This document shows positions 15,201-26,935 of a stretch of 64,000 nt of DNA, piece by piece; the stretch's first letter is position 1, and every line of letters starts with the position of its first letter. The stretch is from Gyrodactylus bullatarudis. Taxonomy: Eukaryota > Platyhelminthes > Monogenea > Gyrodactylidea > Gyrodactylidae. Under the pieces are notes generated by a model, which had not been told where the DNA came from, did no database searches, and saw only the letters and a list, made by a program, of their open reading frames with translations. The stretch is taken from assembly GCA_012064415.1 (NCBI GenBank), contig SSNU01000136.1:265333-329332 (forward strand), given 5' to 3'. The position numbers and the translations under genes were made by a program.

Positions 15201-15838
15201 TAAATTTTTGAAATGAAAAATATCAAATCCTACTCGGAGCAAAAGGTTCATAAACTTCATTATCAATGGTCTCATTGACAAGGTCTGATTCAAAACTCAT
15301 TCTATTATCATTATGAATTTTTAGAGTATCTTGACTATTGGTACGACTGAGTTCTTGGCTCTTGGTTACCTCCCCACGAGTAGTCGACTGGCTCTGACGT
15401 TTCCTCTTCCCCAGTGAAGATTTACAGAGAGAATTCCAATGTGTTACTAATTTTTCGTCTCCAGAAGCTAAAAGCAGCTTGTTCATTGTCATTATACCAT
15501 TGGGCACTAGTTTTATGGCGAAGAATGCTTTTTCGTTAACATTAACTGTTACAACCTTGCAAACTTTGTATTTTGTAAGATTACACAAAACTGCGAAGCA
15601 CTTTTTCTGACCCTGAGAATTAGAAGAGTCATGAGTTTGTGAATCTGTCTTAGAAGATTTAGTATCATCATTATCACAAATGGGGACTGAAGATTTTATT
15701 GATAGAAAATTATCTGTTTTATCTTCCAGCAAACGGACATAGCAAGGCACCCAGTTCTAGCAAAATAATATAAAGATTTAATACTTTAGCTCCCTTGATA
15801 TAATTTGATTTGCAAAGAAAATTTCCAACAGGATCCAT
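3219..15838 (-). CDS. Dok: Dok-family docking protein: PH domain plus IRS-type PTB domain
   Basis: Adaptor of receptor tyrosine-kinase signalling, expected at the inner face of the plasma membrane. Coding exons (minus): 15838-15785, 15756-15234, 15175-15016, 10721-10346, 8802-8349, 7516-7305, 3401-3219. All junctions keep phase, giving about 653 aa. Residues about 5-125 look like a PH domain (WVPCYVRLLEDK, then a core ending NSLCKSS). Residues about 205-300 are an IRS-type PTB domain: FFIRLSENKLELLD, then FPYLYIRRYG spliced to LRLEAGRRCNSGEGTFFF, the Dok/FRS2 hallmark. The C-terminal half is disordered, Ser/Asn rich, with poly-Asn runs and Tyr motifs such as GLYDNL (a YxN Grb2-type site) and LTYIQS. 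Intron 1 is 28 nt; others reach about 4 kb. The donor after 7305 is weak (GTTGGT); if unused, the protein stops at 7287 with 598 aa. PH plus PTB favours Dok over FRS2. Confidence 0.8.
4299..4423. repeat. Foldback hairpin: about 46-50-bp inverted arms around a 29-nt loop
   Basis: Left arm 4299-4348 and right arm 4378-4423 are reverse complements over nearly their full length. The main difference is about 4 extra bases in the left arm (around 4327-4330). The arms include TGACTATAACGTTGTTCGCT and its complement. It lies in a long intron of the Dok-like gene. It is probably a MITE or foldback remnant; an RNA hairpin is possible because the intron is transcribed. Confidence 0.85.
5435..6472 (-). 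mobile_element. Decayed Tc1/mariner (IS630 superfamily) transposase
   Basis: The minus strand encodes a broken DDE transposase. At 6310-6460 an N-terminal helix-turn-helix segment reads INWAVVFSIYSEGKPWREF. From 6324 a second frame carries the catalytic core with WIDDTNF (first Asp) and IIIDNAPVH (second Asp). From 5689 a third frame carries NPIEKIWSVFK (the catalytic Glu, motif NPIE). The three pieces lie in different frames, so at least two indels have occurred (near 6300-6345 and near 5690-5700). An in-frame TAG at 6461-6463 precedes the HTH. The element is therefore an inactive fossil inside an intron of the Dok-like gene. I could not identify terminal inverted repeats or a TA duplication. 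Confidence 0.9.
10722..15015. other. 4.3-kb intron of the Dok-like gene; includes a (GAT)n microsatellite
   Basis: This intron lies between the two exons that encode the PTB domain. I find no coding exon in it. At about 13907-13937 there is a run of roughly ten GAT repeats; the minus-strand frame over it gives a poly-His string that is a repeat artefact. The other long introns (8803-10345, 7517-8348 and 3402-7304 outside the hairpin and transposase) also show nothing coding. Confidence 0.6.
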
Positions 15839-15977
15839 CTGCAATACTATTTTAAATATTTTTCAAGGTTGTGTGTATATATATTCAAACAAAATAAATC
15901 TTTTTTGAATTTGTTTGAATCAAATCTGTATATCTCCAGTTCAAAGTTATATTTAAAAAGTCACTGACTAATATGAT
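15839..15977. promoter_or_regulatory. Candidate bidirectional promoter, Dok-like / RAD51C
   Basis: The start codons of the minus-strand Dok-like gene (15838) and the plus-strand RAD51C gene (15978) are only 139 bp apart, head to head. Both 5' UTRs and both core promoters must overlap here unless upstream noncoding exons exist. No clear TATA box stands out from the AT-rich background. Confidence 0.5.
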
Positions 15978-17045
15978 ATGCTATCCGATCCGCTATTTCG
16001 AGAGCTTTGTACATTGCCCATCAACTATAAAACTGCAAGAGGTCTAGCTAGAAATGGTTTCATCTATATATCAGAAGTATTAAACTTTCCTCCTGAAAAA
16101 TTGTCATCCCTGTGTGATATTTCTTTAGAACAAGCACAACTTGATTTGAAAATCATCTATGAATATAAATTTCTAGTTCAGCCAAAATACCAAACCGCTC
16201 AAGAAATTCTAGAGAAAGAATATGGTAATACGAAGAAATCGAAGCGTCTAATTACAATATGTAAAAATGTTGATGAAATTCTTGAAGGAGGACTTACTCC
16301 TGGAAAAATAACTGAAATTTGCGGAGAACCTGGTGTAGGAAAAACTCAGCTTTCTTTTCAGCTTTGTCTCACTGTCCAACTTCCTCATTGGTGTCAATGT
16401 TTAGATGGAGATGCTCTCTTTATTGATACTGAGGGAAATTTTGTGCCCAAACGCATTAAAGAAATGGCTGCTAGTCTTGTTGAACATTACAACTCTACTT
16501 TGGTTCCAGAATTTAAAAAATTACTCATTAAGAATAAAGTTTCTGTGGAAGACCAAAAAACTACTATACAGGATTATACTGTAGAAAAGTTTATGAATAG
16601 AATATTGTACTGTCGCGTTAGTGAACCCTTGGAAATAGTTCAACTATCTGAAGAAATTAAAAAGAATCCTCCAAGAGGAAATAAGTTAAAGCTCATCGTA
16701 GTGGATAGCATTGCTATGCCTTTTAGGTATCAATCAGAAAACTTTTATCTGAGGAATCGACAGTTAGCAACTGTCGCTCAAAATTTCCTTGAATTAGCAC
16801 AACGTCTTTCAGCAGTGGTAATATTTGTAAATCAAATCACAACGAAATTTGGAGCGAATGATGATAACGCCCTTGTTCCTGCACTTGGATCTAGTTGGGG
16901 ACATATTTGTTCAATTAGGCTTCAACTAACTGTTATGCCAGATAAAAAAAGAAAACTGAAAATAATTAAACATCCAGGACTTGCAAATAAAGAAGCATTT
17001 TATATCGTCCACTCAGATGGAATTAGAGACTTTATTGAAATATGA
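15978..17045 (+). CDS. RAD51C: RAD51C-like recombinase paralogue
   Basis: RecA/RAD51-family ATPase of homologous recombination; in animals RAD51C works in the BCDX2 and CX3 complexes that load RAD51 and process recombination intermediates in the nucleus. Single exon, 355 aa (human about 376). N-terminal helix-hairpin-helix region at residues 10-60. Walker A GEPGVGKTQL near residue 118. FIDTEGNF near residue 155. Walker B LKLIVVDSIA near 240. The later signature ALVPALGSSWGH near 300 is typical of RAD51C rather than RAD51 or DMC1. The long insert between the FIDTEG strand and Walker B also fits RAD51C. The human C-terminal tail with a nuclear signal is absent. RAD50 follows 319 bp downstream on the same strand. 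Confidence 0.93.
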   Translation: MLSDPLFRELCTLPINYKTARGLARNGFIYISEVLNFPPEKLSSLCDISLEQAQLDLKIIYEYKFLVQPKYQTAQEILEKEYGNTKKSKRLITICKNVDEILEGGLTPGKITEICGEPGVGKTQLSFQLCLTVQLPHWCQCLDGDALFIDTEGNFVPKRIKEMAASLVEHYNSTLVPEFKKLLIKNKVSVEDQKTTIQDYTVEKFMNRILYCRVSEPLEIVQLSEEIKKNPPRGNKLKLIVVDSIAMPFRYQSENFYLRNRQLATVAQNFLELAQRLSAVVIFVNQITTKFGANDDNALVPALGSSWGHICSIRLQLTVMPDKKRKLKIIKHPGLANKEAFYIVHSDGIRDFIEI

Positions 17046-17364
17046 TACAGAAAATTGTACTATTATATATTGTTATACAACATTTATTAAGTTTATACCC
17101 AAAAATGAAATAATTTTTTATCCAAAAGGCTCTAATTTCAATTCTCTCCGATTATCTAGTATATTTAATTTATCTAATAGATTTAGGGATTAAAAGACTG
17201 ATAATATCTCAATTTGAGATTCTCAAATTATTTGAATGCCACTTTAATTTGAAAGAATAAAATTTTACAAGTAGAATAACTAAATTCAATTTAGTTGTAT
17301 TGTTTAACCTTGCGCATGTATTAGATTCTAATATTAAAAGTTTCTCTTTTGACTGAAAGATCAA
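17046..17364. other. Intergenic RAD51C-RAD50 spacer
   Basis: About 320 bp containing the RAD51C 3' UTR and the RAD50 upstream region. No coding sequence is supported. The open frame at 16981-17193 is an out-of-frame shadow of the RAD51C 3' end. Confidence 0.6.
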
Positions 17365-20300
17365 ATGTCCTCGATTAAGAAGATGAAAATTGAAGGAGTT
17401 AGGAGCTTCGGCCCTAATAATCCTCAAAAAATAGAATTTTATTCACCTGTCACTCTGATTCTTGGTCCGAATGGCACTGGTAAAACCGTGAGATATAGAA
17501 AAATATTATTAATTAGACAATAATTGAATGTTTAAAATATGCTACAACTGGAGAATTGCCTTCTGGTGGAAAAACTGGCTGTAATTTTATCTACGATCCC
17601 AAAGTAACCTTTTTTCTAATCTGTTTTAAAGCTTGCTCAAGAGGTTGAGGTTAAAGCAAAAGTTGCTTTAGAGTTTAATGATGTCTCTGGATCTCCAGCA
17701 ATTGTGTCTAGAATTTTGTCGGCTACTCAAAAAGATCCTGTAAGTTTATTTTAAATACTTTTGGAATTTCTTATTACATTTCTTTTATACATTTAGAAAA
17801 AGAGTTCTACTATGAAAACCATTGATTCCAGTATGAAATTTCAAAACAAAAATGGTGAAATTGTCAGCATGAGTGCAAAAGGCTCAGATATTGAACGAGA
17901 GATGGTTTCAAGAATGGGAGTTTCAAAAGCTGTACTCGAAAATGTGATATTTTGTCACCAAGAAGACTCTAACTGGCCTCTTCAGGAAGCCAAATCTGTT
18001 AAACAAAAGTTTGATGATCTCTTTGCTTCAGCAAGATACGTTAAGGCTCTAGATGCTGTACGTAAAGCCAAAATGGAAAAGGATGCAAGTTGTAAAACTT
18101 ATGTAGCAGAATTAAAGCATCTGAAGAAAAATCTAGATGATGAATTCAAGACTAGAGAGGACAAGAATTCTCTCGAATTCAAATTAGAAGAGAATAAATC
18201 TCAACTTGATATAGTCAATAAGAATCTTAATCCTGTCATGATTGAAATAGAAAATAATCGCAAAAAGTATGCAGAAATTCTTTCTGTCCAGACAAGTCTG
18301 AGTGAGTATCTATTCAAAATAATTTAAACCATTCTAATTTATAAAAACACTCAAGATCAACTAAAAAGTCAAAACACTGAACTCGAAGAGCAAATCAATA
18401 ATCTCAAGACAAGAATCAAGACCCCATTCGAAGGTTCTGATCATGAGCTGAAGGAGAAACTAGAAAATAGTGAAGAGGGTTTGGCTGAGATCCAATTAAC
18501 AATTAAGACAGGAGAAGAAAAAGTAGACGAACTCAAAAGAAAAATCAAGAATGCTGAAGCCTCAAAGTCTAAGCTTCAAATTAATAAAGCAGAAATTGAA
18601 ATGAAACGTAAGGTAACTTTCACAAAAACTTTCTAACTTGCTTATTATAAACATGAGAGTTTTCAGAATATTTGTATCGAATTTGATCAATCTTTTTCAA
18701 TCTAGGAAATTGAAGAGTTAGTTAAAAAGAAGGATGAGTTATTTAAATCCTTTTTCACCAAATTCGGGGAAGATGAAAACCAACAGGAACATTCCATTGA
18801 TGTTGCTGAAAATATTCTGATCGAAACGACTTCCAAGTATGATTCTCAGAAAAATAATTATGACCTGATCGATGCCAACCTTCAATCTGACGCTGATAGC
18901 TGTCGCGAGGACTTGGCAAAGTTACAACAGAATCTTGACAATTTCAGAGAACGTAAGAATAATGTTCTCAGCCAATTGAATGTCATCAAGAAGAAAATCG
19001 AAATGAACTCTACAATTCAAGATACAATTGGAAAATTAAAAAATGATCTAGAAGAGGCTGTGAGTAATTTTCTATGTTGTTGTCAAACCTATAAATAGTG
19101 TAAAATATTTTTTTCTAGCAAGCAGGACTAGATAAAATTAAAGAGTCCAACAAGATCCAACATTATCAACGGGAAATTGACTCTCTTAAAGATGAAAAGA
19201 AATCTTTCAAACTAGAGTTGGAAAAACTAGAGTAAGCAAATAACTGACTGCCTTTTATCTTAATATTATCTTTAAATTATGTTTTTCATTTTTCCAGAAA
19301 GCTGATAACAACTTACCAGAGTGACATGAAAAATATCCAAGAGTTGAATTTGGTCTTCAAGAAATCAGATGAGTGCAATGCAAGTGTTGAAAAGCTGTGA
19401 GTTTCAATTCAAGAACATCATTACATCCAGCCTAATTTATCTTTCAAAGTCTGGATAAGCACAGGTCAATACTTTTCGAATTAATCGATAAAGATGAGCT
19501 TCCACTGAATACTGAACTTTCTTCACGACTAAATTCTACAATGATCAAAATCGATAAAGACCTCAGGGCTAATCGTATGAGCCTTTCACAATCCAATAAC
19601 CAAAAGAGCTCTCTAGAATCCAAGATTACCAATATCAAGTAATTGATTTTTAATTGCTAACGAATAAAATCTTATGATTTTTCTTGTTCCTCTTAGAAAT
19701 CGCATCGATGAGTATGAAAAGAAAAAGGCTGATATGGAGAAACGGATCGGTGAGGTAACAGATGATGACTTATTCGTTGATATTGACGACCTACTCAAAG
19801 AGACAAAGAAGGAACGCGAGCTTTGTGAAGCGTAATTTTACTTTATTCTCTTTCTTAAGAATGATTTTATTACCAGAAATTAAAAATTCAAACCAAAAAA
19901 GTTTAAACTCAGATACATTTTCTTCTATTTTTCGTTAGAAAGTATGTTGAAGATCAAGGAAGCCTTCATCTGTGGAAAAAGTTTCGTGAGAATCTCTTAA
20001 AGGAGCAGTCCAAATCCGATTGTGTTGCTGATGCTGCTGGCTGTCCCGTATGCGAAAGGAAATTTGACGATATGAAGCACCTTTCAAAAATTATCAAAAA
20101 TGTCTGTTATCCTAGTTTTGATTAATTTAATTACAATTAAACTTTTATCTCTTTAGATTGATAATATAATTTACAAAATGCCAGAGTTACTGGAAAACTA
20201 TAAGAAAACTGTCAAAGTTAATGAAAAAAGATATGATGATCTTCTTCAAATTAAACCTCTCTCAGTTGAAGTTAGTTTCTCTAGATTTTCACCATTGTTT

Positions 20301-22409
20301 TAATATGGGTTTTTCCGAGAAATTTTTATTATTATTAATAATATCCATGATGATTTTAAAGTTGAATTACTATAAAAAAATTAGGTTCAAGAGATTGAAA
20401 ATCAGCATGTTCCCAAATTACAAGATGAGCTCAATCGCTACACAGAAGAGCTCAATAAGATTAAAAGAAAACTTGATTCAGATAATTCAGCAATATCTTT
20501 CTTGGAGTCTCAAGAGAAAATGGCAAAGTCAATCTCGAATGATATAGCCATCATCTCTCAGACAGCTCGACAGGCTGAAAAAATGAAGACTGAAGTAGAG
20601 TCTCTTAAATTGTCCATAAACCCGATACTTTTGGAGAAGAATGAGGAAATATTTAGCCGAGTTGATGAACTAATCAAGGAGAAAGAAAGTGTACAAACTA
20701 AACTGTAAGCTGAAAAAAATATCTCTAGAACTATTTGTGTATAATTTACAATCCCTAGGAAAGAGGCAGATGATAGTCTTGATCAATTCCAGTCTCTCTG
20801 TGACAAATTAGTCACAGAAGAGAGAAATATCCTTGACAAGGTTCACAAGATGAAAACAAAGATCTTGGAAGCTGAAAAAGACAACCAATCCATGTCAAAG
20901 TTTATAGAAGATTCTGAAAAACTCAACGGAGACCTTAAAGATTTGGATGGTAAAATTAAGAAAATACAAGAACACAGTTTAAAATCAGCAGAGGAATCGC
21001 TCAAAGAAAAATTAGAGATTATAAAGGACTCTGTAAAAGAGAAAAACGAATCTCTCAACAAAATATTGTCAAAGGTAAATTTCGAAAGAATTATAATTAG
21101 TGTACCAAAATTTTGATGTATATATTTTTTCAGATACAAGATATCAAATGCACAATAAGAGACATTAAAAGGTTATTAGAAACGATTGAAACGAAGAAAG
21201 TCTCCTACAAGAAAACTTTTGAGTCAGATAATATCGATGAAAAAATTGAGATGGTTGTTAAAACTATTCTGGAATGTACTAAAGAGATGGAGACCAACTT
21301 GACAGGAATTGAAGAAGCTAAAAACAACCAGTTGAATCACAACCTTATTCAGAGAAACTTGGAAGATTGTCTTGAGTTGAGGCGTTTACATAATAAAATT
21401 GACCAAAATGTCTCTCGTATGAAAGAAGAGCAGTACAAGTTTAACAAAATTCTCGAAACCACTGAAGAAAACCTCGACAACATTTATTCAACAGAGAAAC
21501 TTCAACAAAGGATTAATCGTTTAACTGAGGAAGAAGAAAAACTTCGTCAACAAAAACAAAAAATCTCCGAGACTATGACTCACATTAGTGCTCAAATTGA
21601 TCTACTCAATAAGGATCTCACTGGGAAGTATGCTTCCACAGAAAGGGAATATCGGGAGATTTGTTATCTTCACACAACTAGCCAGATGACCTCTTCTGAT
21701 CTGGAGCTCTTTTATAAGGCCCTTGACCGAGCCATTATGCAACATCACTCTAATAAAATGGAAAAAATCAACACCATTCTCAAGGAACTATGGAGGGCTA
21801 CATATCGCGGTAATGACATTGATTATATTGAGATAATCTCCGAAGATGATGGAACTAGTTTGTTAAAGTCGAGAAGGACCTACAACTATCGTGTTGTTAT
21901 GGTTAAAGTTGGCAACAAAGAAATCTCTACGATTGCAGGGCGTACAAATGCCTTGGCGAAATTAGACATGAGAGGACGATGTAGTGCTGGCCAGAAGGTC
22001 CTCTCCAGCCTTGTCATTCGATTGGCTTTAGCAGAGGTATGTATTCTTCGTCTGAATTGATTCAGGAACTTTGTAACCTTATGCATTAAACTCAAATTTT
22101 CAGGTTTTCTGTATCCAATGCGGTGTTTTAGCACTGGACGAACCAACAACAAATCTTGACAGAGCCAATATTGAATCTTTTGCATTTGCTCTTAGCGAGT
22201 AAGTCTTGTTCAACTCACAGTGCTCAAATCAAACTTACTTTGAGAATTTATATTGATTTCACCTTTTTGTTCGCAGAATCATTAAAAATCGATCTTGTCA
22301 GGAAAATTTTCAACTCCTCATTATAACTCATGACGAGGCATTTGTGGAGCAAATGGGAAGATCTGATTTCACAGAGCACTTTTTTGAGCTCAGTCGTAAT
22401 GAAAAGTAG
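17365..22409 (+). CDS. RAD50: RAD50 double-strand-break repair ATPase (17 exons)
   Basis: SMC-like ATPase subunit of the MRE11-RAD50-NBS1 complex, which tethers and processes DNA ends. Exons: 17365-17487, 17517-17603, 17632-17739, 17797-18301, 18356-18612, 18706-19059, 19119-19231, 19298-19396, 19450-19638, 19697-19831, 19939-20101, 20157-20270, 20385-20704, 20759-21074, 21134-22036, 22104-22198, 22277-22409. Every junction keeps phase; total 1337 aa (human 1312). Visible parts: [10 protein letters not shown] and Walker A GPNGTGKT at the N-terminus, the Q-loop region [14 protein letters not shown], a long coiled coil, the zinc hook CPVC (exon 11), a second coiled coil, the ABC signature RCSAGQKVL, Walker [11 protein letters not shown] and the H-loop ITHDE. 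Introns 1 and 2 are 29 and 28 nt. Intron 11 has an unusual GTCTGT donor. Confidence 0.95.
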
Positions 22410-23238
22410 TTCAGCATTCTTATGTATTTTTTTTCTTTTTTTTAAATTGCCATTTGATCTTTTTTAGTGGCATTTCCGTAATTAATAAGAGGCGATTTGA
22501 TAATCATTTTTATTGAATAAGAAAAACCATTATTTTTTTATAAAATAAAGAAAAATTAAATGCGCAACTTCTTTTTTCTTGTACTTTGTATTTAAGGAAT
22601 AGAGCTTAGGAGAGTTTTTAATTAAATTACCTTGGGTGAGATATGAAACAACCTATTTGCAATAGAAACATGTTCACCTTCCCCACAGGAAATACTACAG
22701 ATTCGAGGAGAACTGTAAACTCGGAATCTGCCTATTTTTACAGGGAAATTGGTTCAACACGACTATAGAGGAATTTTAATTAAAGCTTTTTTAGAAGTTT
22801 ATTAATTTAGGATTAATAAAAATTTCAAAACAAATCTACAATCCGACTACTTTTCTAGTAATTTATGTAATTTTCCAAAAAAATTGAAATTATTATTAAT
22901 AAGGAGAGGGCAAGTGCACTTGTATGGTTGTTAAAAAGGGTTGAGTAGAATAACTGAGAACATGTTCGTCAGTATTGGTACAGATATATATACATTATGT
23001 GTAAACTTTGTCTTCTGGTGGTTAAATCAATATAGTAGTATTTTCTAAGAATAGAAATAAAGGAATACATTACTTTATCTATGAATTAATTAGTCCATAT
23101 ATAAATTCAATAGCGTGTGCCCAAAGTAAAGAATATTCATTGTTGTAATAGAATGTCTTTAGCTCCTCATAATCATATGAAAAGGGAATTTTAATATAGA
23201 AAATCAAACAAAGAGACTTGAAAACTGTCACAGGATTA
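22410..23238. other. Intergenic region between RAD50 and the RASEF-like gene
   Basis: About 830 bp. An AATAAA-type signal near 22543 could serve RAD50 polyadenylation. The remainder presumably holds the promoter and 5' UTR of the following gene. No coding sequence is seen. Confidence 0.5.
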
Positions 23239-26200
23239 ATGCCTCGAAGCCTTTGCGCAGAAACTCTTTTCTCTTCATTAGATACAGAGAATAAAGGTTG
23301 GGTTTCAACAGAAACATTAATTCAGTCATGCGGCCTTAGTCTAACTAAAGAAGATAAAGAACACCTTGTGAATGAACTCGACCCAGATAAAGATGGTAGA
23401 ATATCTTTGGAGGACTTTAAAAAGGGCTTTTCCGTTCTCTTAAAGCCGAGCAAGAACCACGTGGAATCTATTACACCAAAATATTCCAGACGACCGTGCC
23501 TAACAAAGAATGATCTAAAAGATTTGAAGGAAATTCTATACGATGTTAGAGGGTAAGTCATAGCATAAATTAAAATTTAGATCAAAGGAACTGCTCGATT
23601 TGACTATTAAAGTCTCAGAAAAGATACCAGAAGCTTTTTGTCTCATAGAAAAGGCTTCAAAAGATATTGCTAATCAAGTTAAAGAAATCAAAGAGGAAAA
23701 ATCTATTGTTGACGAAGAACTGGAACGAATACGTCTCCAGCACTGTGAAGATATGAAGCGTTTAGCGATTGAACTGGATAATCAGATCGCCAGTGCTGAG
23801 TATGCAGCTCGTGGAGAGGGAAGGCTTGAGGCTGAGAAAGAATTCAGCCTTATGCTCTCTATGCGAGAAACAGAAATTGGAGAGTTAACTCAAAAGTTAG
23901 ATGAGCTCGAGTCAAAATATTCCAAGAGTTCATCCTCTGGAGAATTTTGCGACCCCCATGATAGTCAAGTAAGACGATTATCTAGGAGAAAAGGATCTAT
24001 TTTAACATCAACAACAATCTCTGAACTCAGAGATCAGCTCAGTAAAGTTGAACAGGAAAAAAGATCGACTGAACTCGACCTTGCCACAATGAGGACTCAA
24101 TTTCTACTAACAAAAACAGCCCTAGCAACATTGAAGCAGTCTTCTGAGAAAATGGAACAAGAACTCAAAGGATACATTGAATCATCGGCAGCATGGAAAT
24201 CGGAAGAGGCTCATCTTAAACATCAAATTGAAATGCTACAGTAAGTAAATCCTTGATTAATTCGATTAAATTAATCCTAGTGAAGTAAATTTGAACCTGC
24301 GTGATGCAAATGATGAGCTTAGGGCTGCCTTGGATCAAAGTTCTGTTGATGTTTCCCGGCATAAGGATTCCTTTGCAAGTGCAGCTACACTTTTGAGTCG
24401 AGTGGACTTTGAGAATAACATGAAAGATTTGAATCGTTTCACTCGTGAGGCCCATAATAATTACAGTCCATTGGGGAATCAAGAAATTGGTAAAAATCTA
24501 CTACACTATACTTGATTGATTAACCTTTAAATATCCGCTATTTCAGAAGAGAGACGAGAAAATCTATCCAAAACCTTTATCGGGAATACTCTCCATCCCA
24601 TCGATAAAACTCCCTTTCAAAAAATGTCACAAGACTCTGCATGCGAAGGTAATATTTATTTTGTTTTCTGATTTATTTTATACTTTTTTTAGACAGTGGA
24701 TTATCGAGTAGTCTGCGTGAAATTACAGACCTGGAATCAGAAATAGATGTAGCTGATTCCGTGGTCCTTGACCCGAATAGGTCTCATGCAAGACAAAGTT
24801 TCGATATGAACTCAAGATTTTCAGAGCAAAGAAATCTCACAAGGTCACCAAACCAATCAAAGCTAAACTCAAGTATTATGACACTAACTTCCTCTCATCC
24901 TTATGGTTCTGACTTAAGCAATGAGGAACATCCAAATCAATTCCAAGCAAGGAACAGTAAACCAGAGAAGCTGCTTATCAATCCACAAAACTTTCCAGAA
25001 CGCCCTAGTAACGTTTTGTCTCTAAGGAATTTTTCATCTCCGTCATCACATGGATCCTCACAGGTCAATCTTTATAATCATCGAACATCAACAAACCAAG
25101 ATATCTTCATTCCACAAAGTATGACAGATCAATGTCAAATGCAAATCTCTCAGCCAAGACCGACTCAAATCTATAGAATAATGTTGGCTGGAGATTCGGC
25201 TGTTGGAAAGACTAGTTTTATTTTTAGATTGTGTCACAATCAATTTCATACTGAAACCATGTCTACAATATGTGAGCAATCTCTTTCTATTTATTTTTGT
25301 TATTAAAGTTAGTAGAAATGTAATTGATGGGGATCATTAGAAATCTGGAGTGTAAGAGTCAACTCCATAATTAAGGAGATTCAAATACAGTTAGACCTGG
25401 GACTTGTGAACCAAAGATTACCCTCTTCCCTCTGTGCCGTTTATTTTTCGAAATCATCATCATACTTTTAGGTAGGTTTTCTTTATTATTAGTACTCGTC
25501 AGTTTACCATAGTCGAGTTTTCTACGTAGTGATTCAACTCTTCTAACCATCCACCAAGTTAGGTTTTAAATCATTAGTAGTTTTTTAAATAAATACATAA
25601 GTTTCATCTACATTTCAAGAACATTTAATATTTTGCGAAAAAATTTGAAAGATCTAATTCAAAAATTTCTACAACTTTAAAGCAATTGATGTTAAAAGGA
25701 AGACCTTTCAACTTGATAATGAAGAAATCATTCTCGAGTTATGGGATACTGCCGGTCAGGAGAGATTTCAGAGTCTTACAAAATCCTTCTATCGGAAGGC
25801 TGATGGAGTTCTTTTACTCTACGATTGCACGCATGAAAGCTCCTTCGTCAACGTCCGGAATTGGATTAATTCAATTCAGGATAATTCCAATGACGATACG
25901 CCGATATTTCTAGTTGGCAACAAGACAGATTTACGAGACTTGCGCAGAGCCCAGAATCGTCCAGTCATTGAGTACGAAGATGGAAAGAGATTAGCTCAGG
26001 TAAGTCTTTGTGGGTAAAAGAAAAAAGTACAAATATTTGATTGACAGTTGGAACAGAAACATTAGAATTTTTTTATTCTATAACTCTATTCAAAAACAAG
26101 TCTAATTAATTACAGGAAACACCAGCATTTACTATGTTGTCTTGTAGAGGGGTGGAGTGGTCTAGGAAAATTAAAATTTTGTCCATAATTAACTATGCCG

Positions 26201-26935
26201 ATAGAAAAAAAGCATAGAAAAATTAACTCAAATTATTAAATTGTATTAATAAATAAGAGGTTTTTACACGAATTTTAAAAATCTATTTTGAATAATTATT
26301 TTAACTGTAAGCAACTTCGTATTTTTATGTTTTTATTGGGTTTTTCAGAGTAGGAATTAAATTTTTGTGTACCCAACGAATATTTTACTAGAATTTTAGA
26401 CAAAATTCTTTTCCTTCTAGAGTTTTTTTGACTGTGTGAGAATCTCACGTCGATATCGAAATTCATTAGTAAATACAGAGTCTGTTAGAATTAAAGTGAA
26501 ATAACCCAAAAAAACACAAGATCTTATATTTTAAGAAATCATGTATTATTTGAATGCATTTGATTTTGATGTCTTAAAAATTTTCGTTTCAAGTGTATCT
26601 TTTTAGTTTGAATTAAAATTATTTTATTATATGAAACGTAAATTCATACAGTACAGTAGTAGTTTGTTTCCCTCTTCTAATGGATGGTTGTAAAATTTCG
26701 ATTTTCCATATTCTTGTAATTAAGATTTTCTTTGCTCAAATAGGAAAACAATGTCTGTTTCGTTGAGACAAGTGCACGTGACGGTATCAACATTGAAAAT
26801 TGTGCCCTAAGTCTAGCACGTTTCGTGCGTACAAGACAGAGTATCTTAATAAGAGATCAAAAGAATTGGACCAACCTTGACCCAAACAATAATCCTGGTG
26901 ATAAGCTTAAATCGTTTGCATGTTGTAAAACTTAA
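23239..26935 (+). CDS. RASEF: EF-hand, coiled-coil Rab GTPase (RASEF/Rab45-like)
   Basis: Large atypical Rab with an N-terminal calcium-binding part, a central coiled coil and a C-terminal GTPase; such proteins act in membrane trafficking. Exons: 23239-23552, 23581-24240, 24281-24489, 24547-24648, 24693-25271, 25683-25999, 26744-26935; 790 aa, all phases consistent. The first EF-hand (LDTENKGWVSTET) is degenerate; the second (DPDKDGRISLEDF) is canonical. Residues about 125-400 form a Glu/Lys-rich coiled coil, then a Ser/Asn-rich linker. GTPase motifs: GDSAVGKTSF (P-loop), WDTAGQERF, GNKTDL and ETSA. The end FACCKT supplies a Cys pair for prenylation. The first ATG in frame is 23239; the open frame upstream begins at TTG. 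RASEF, Rab44 and CRACR2A share this layout; RASEF fits best by length. Confidence 0.88.

Noticed and set aside
20221..20547. 108-codon plus-strand ORF
   Set aside because: It spans a RAD50 exon-intron-exon stretch in the wrong frame; the RAD50 frame is fixed by phase on both sides.
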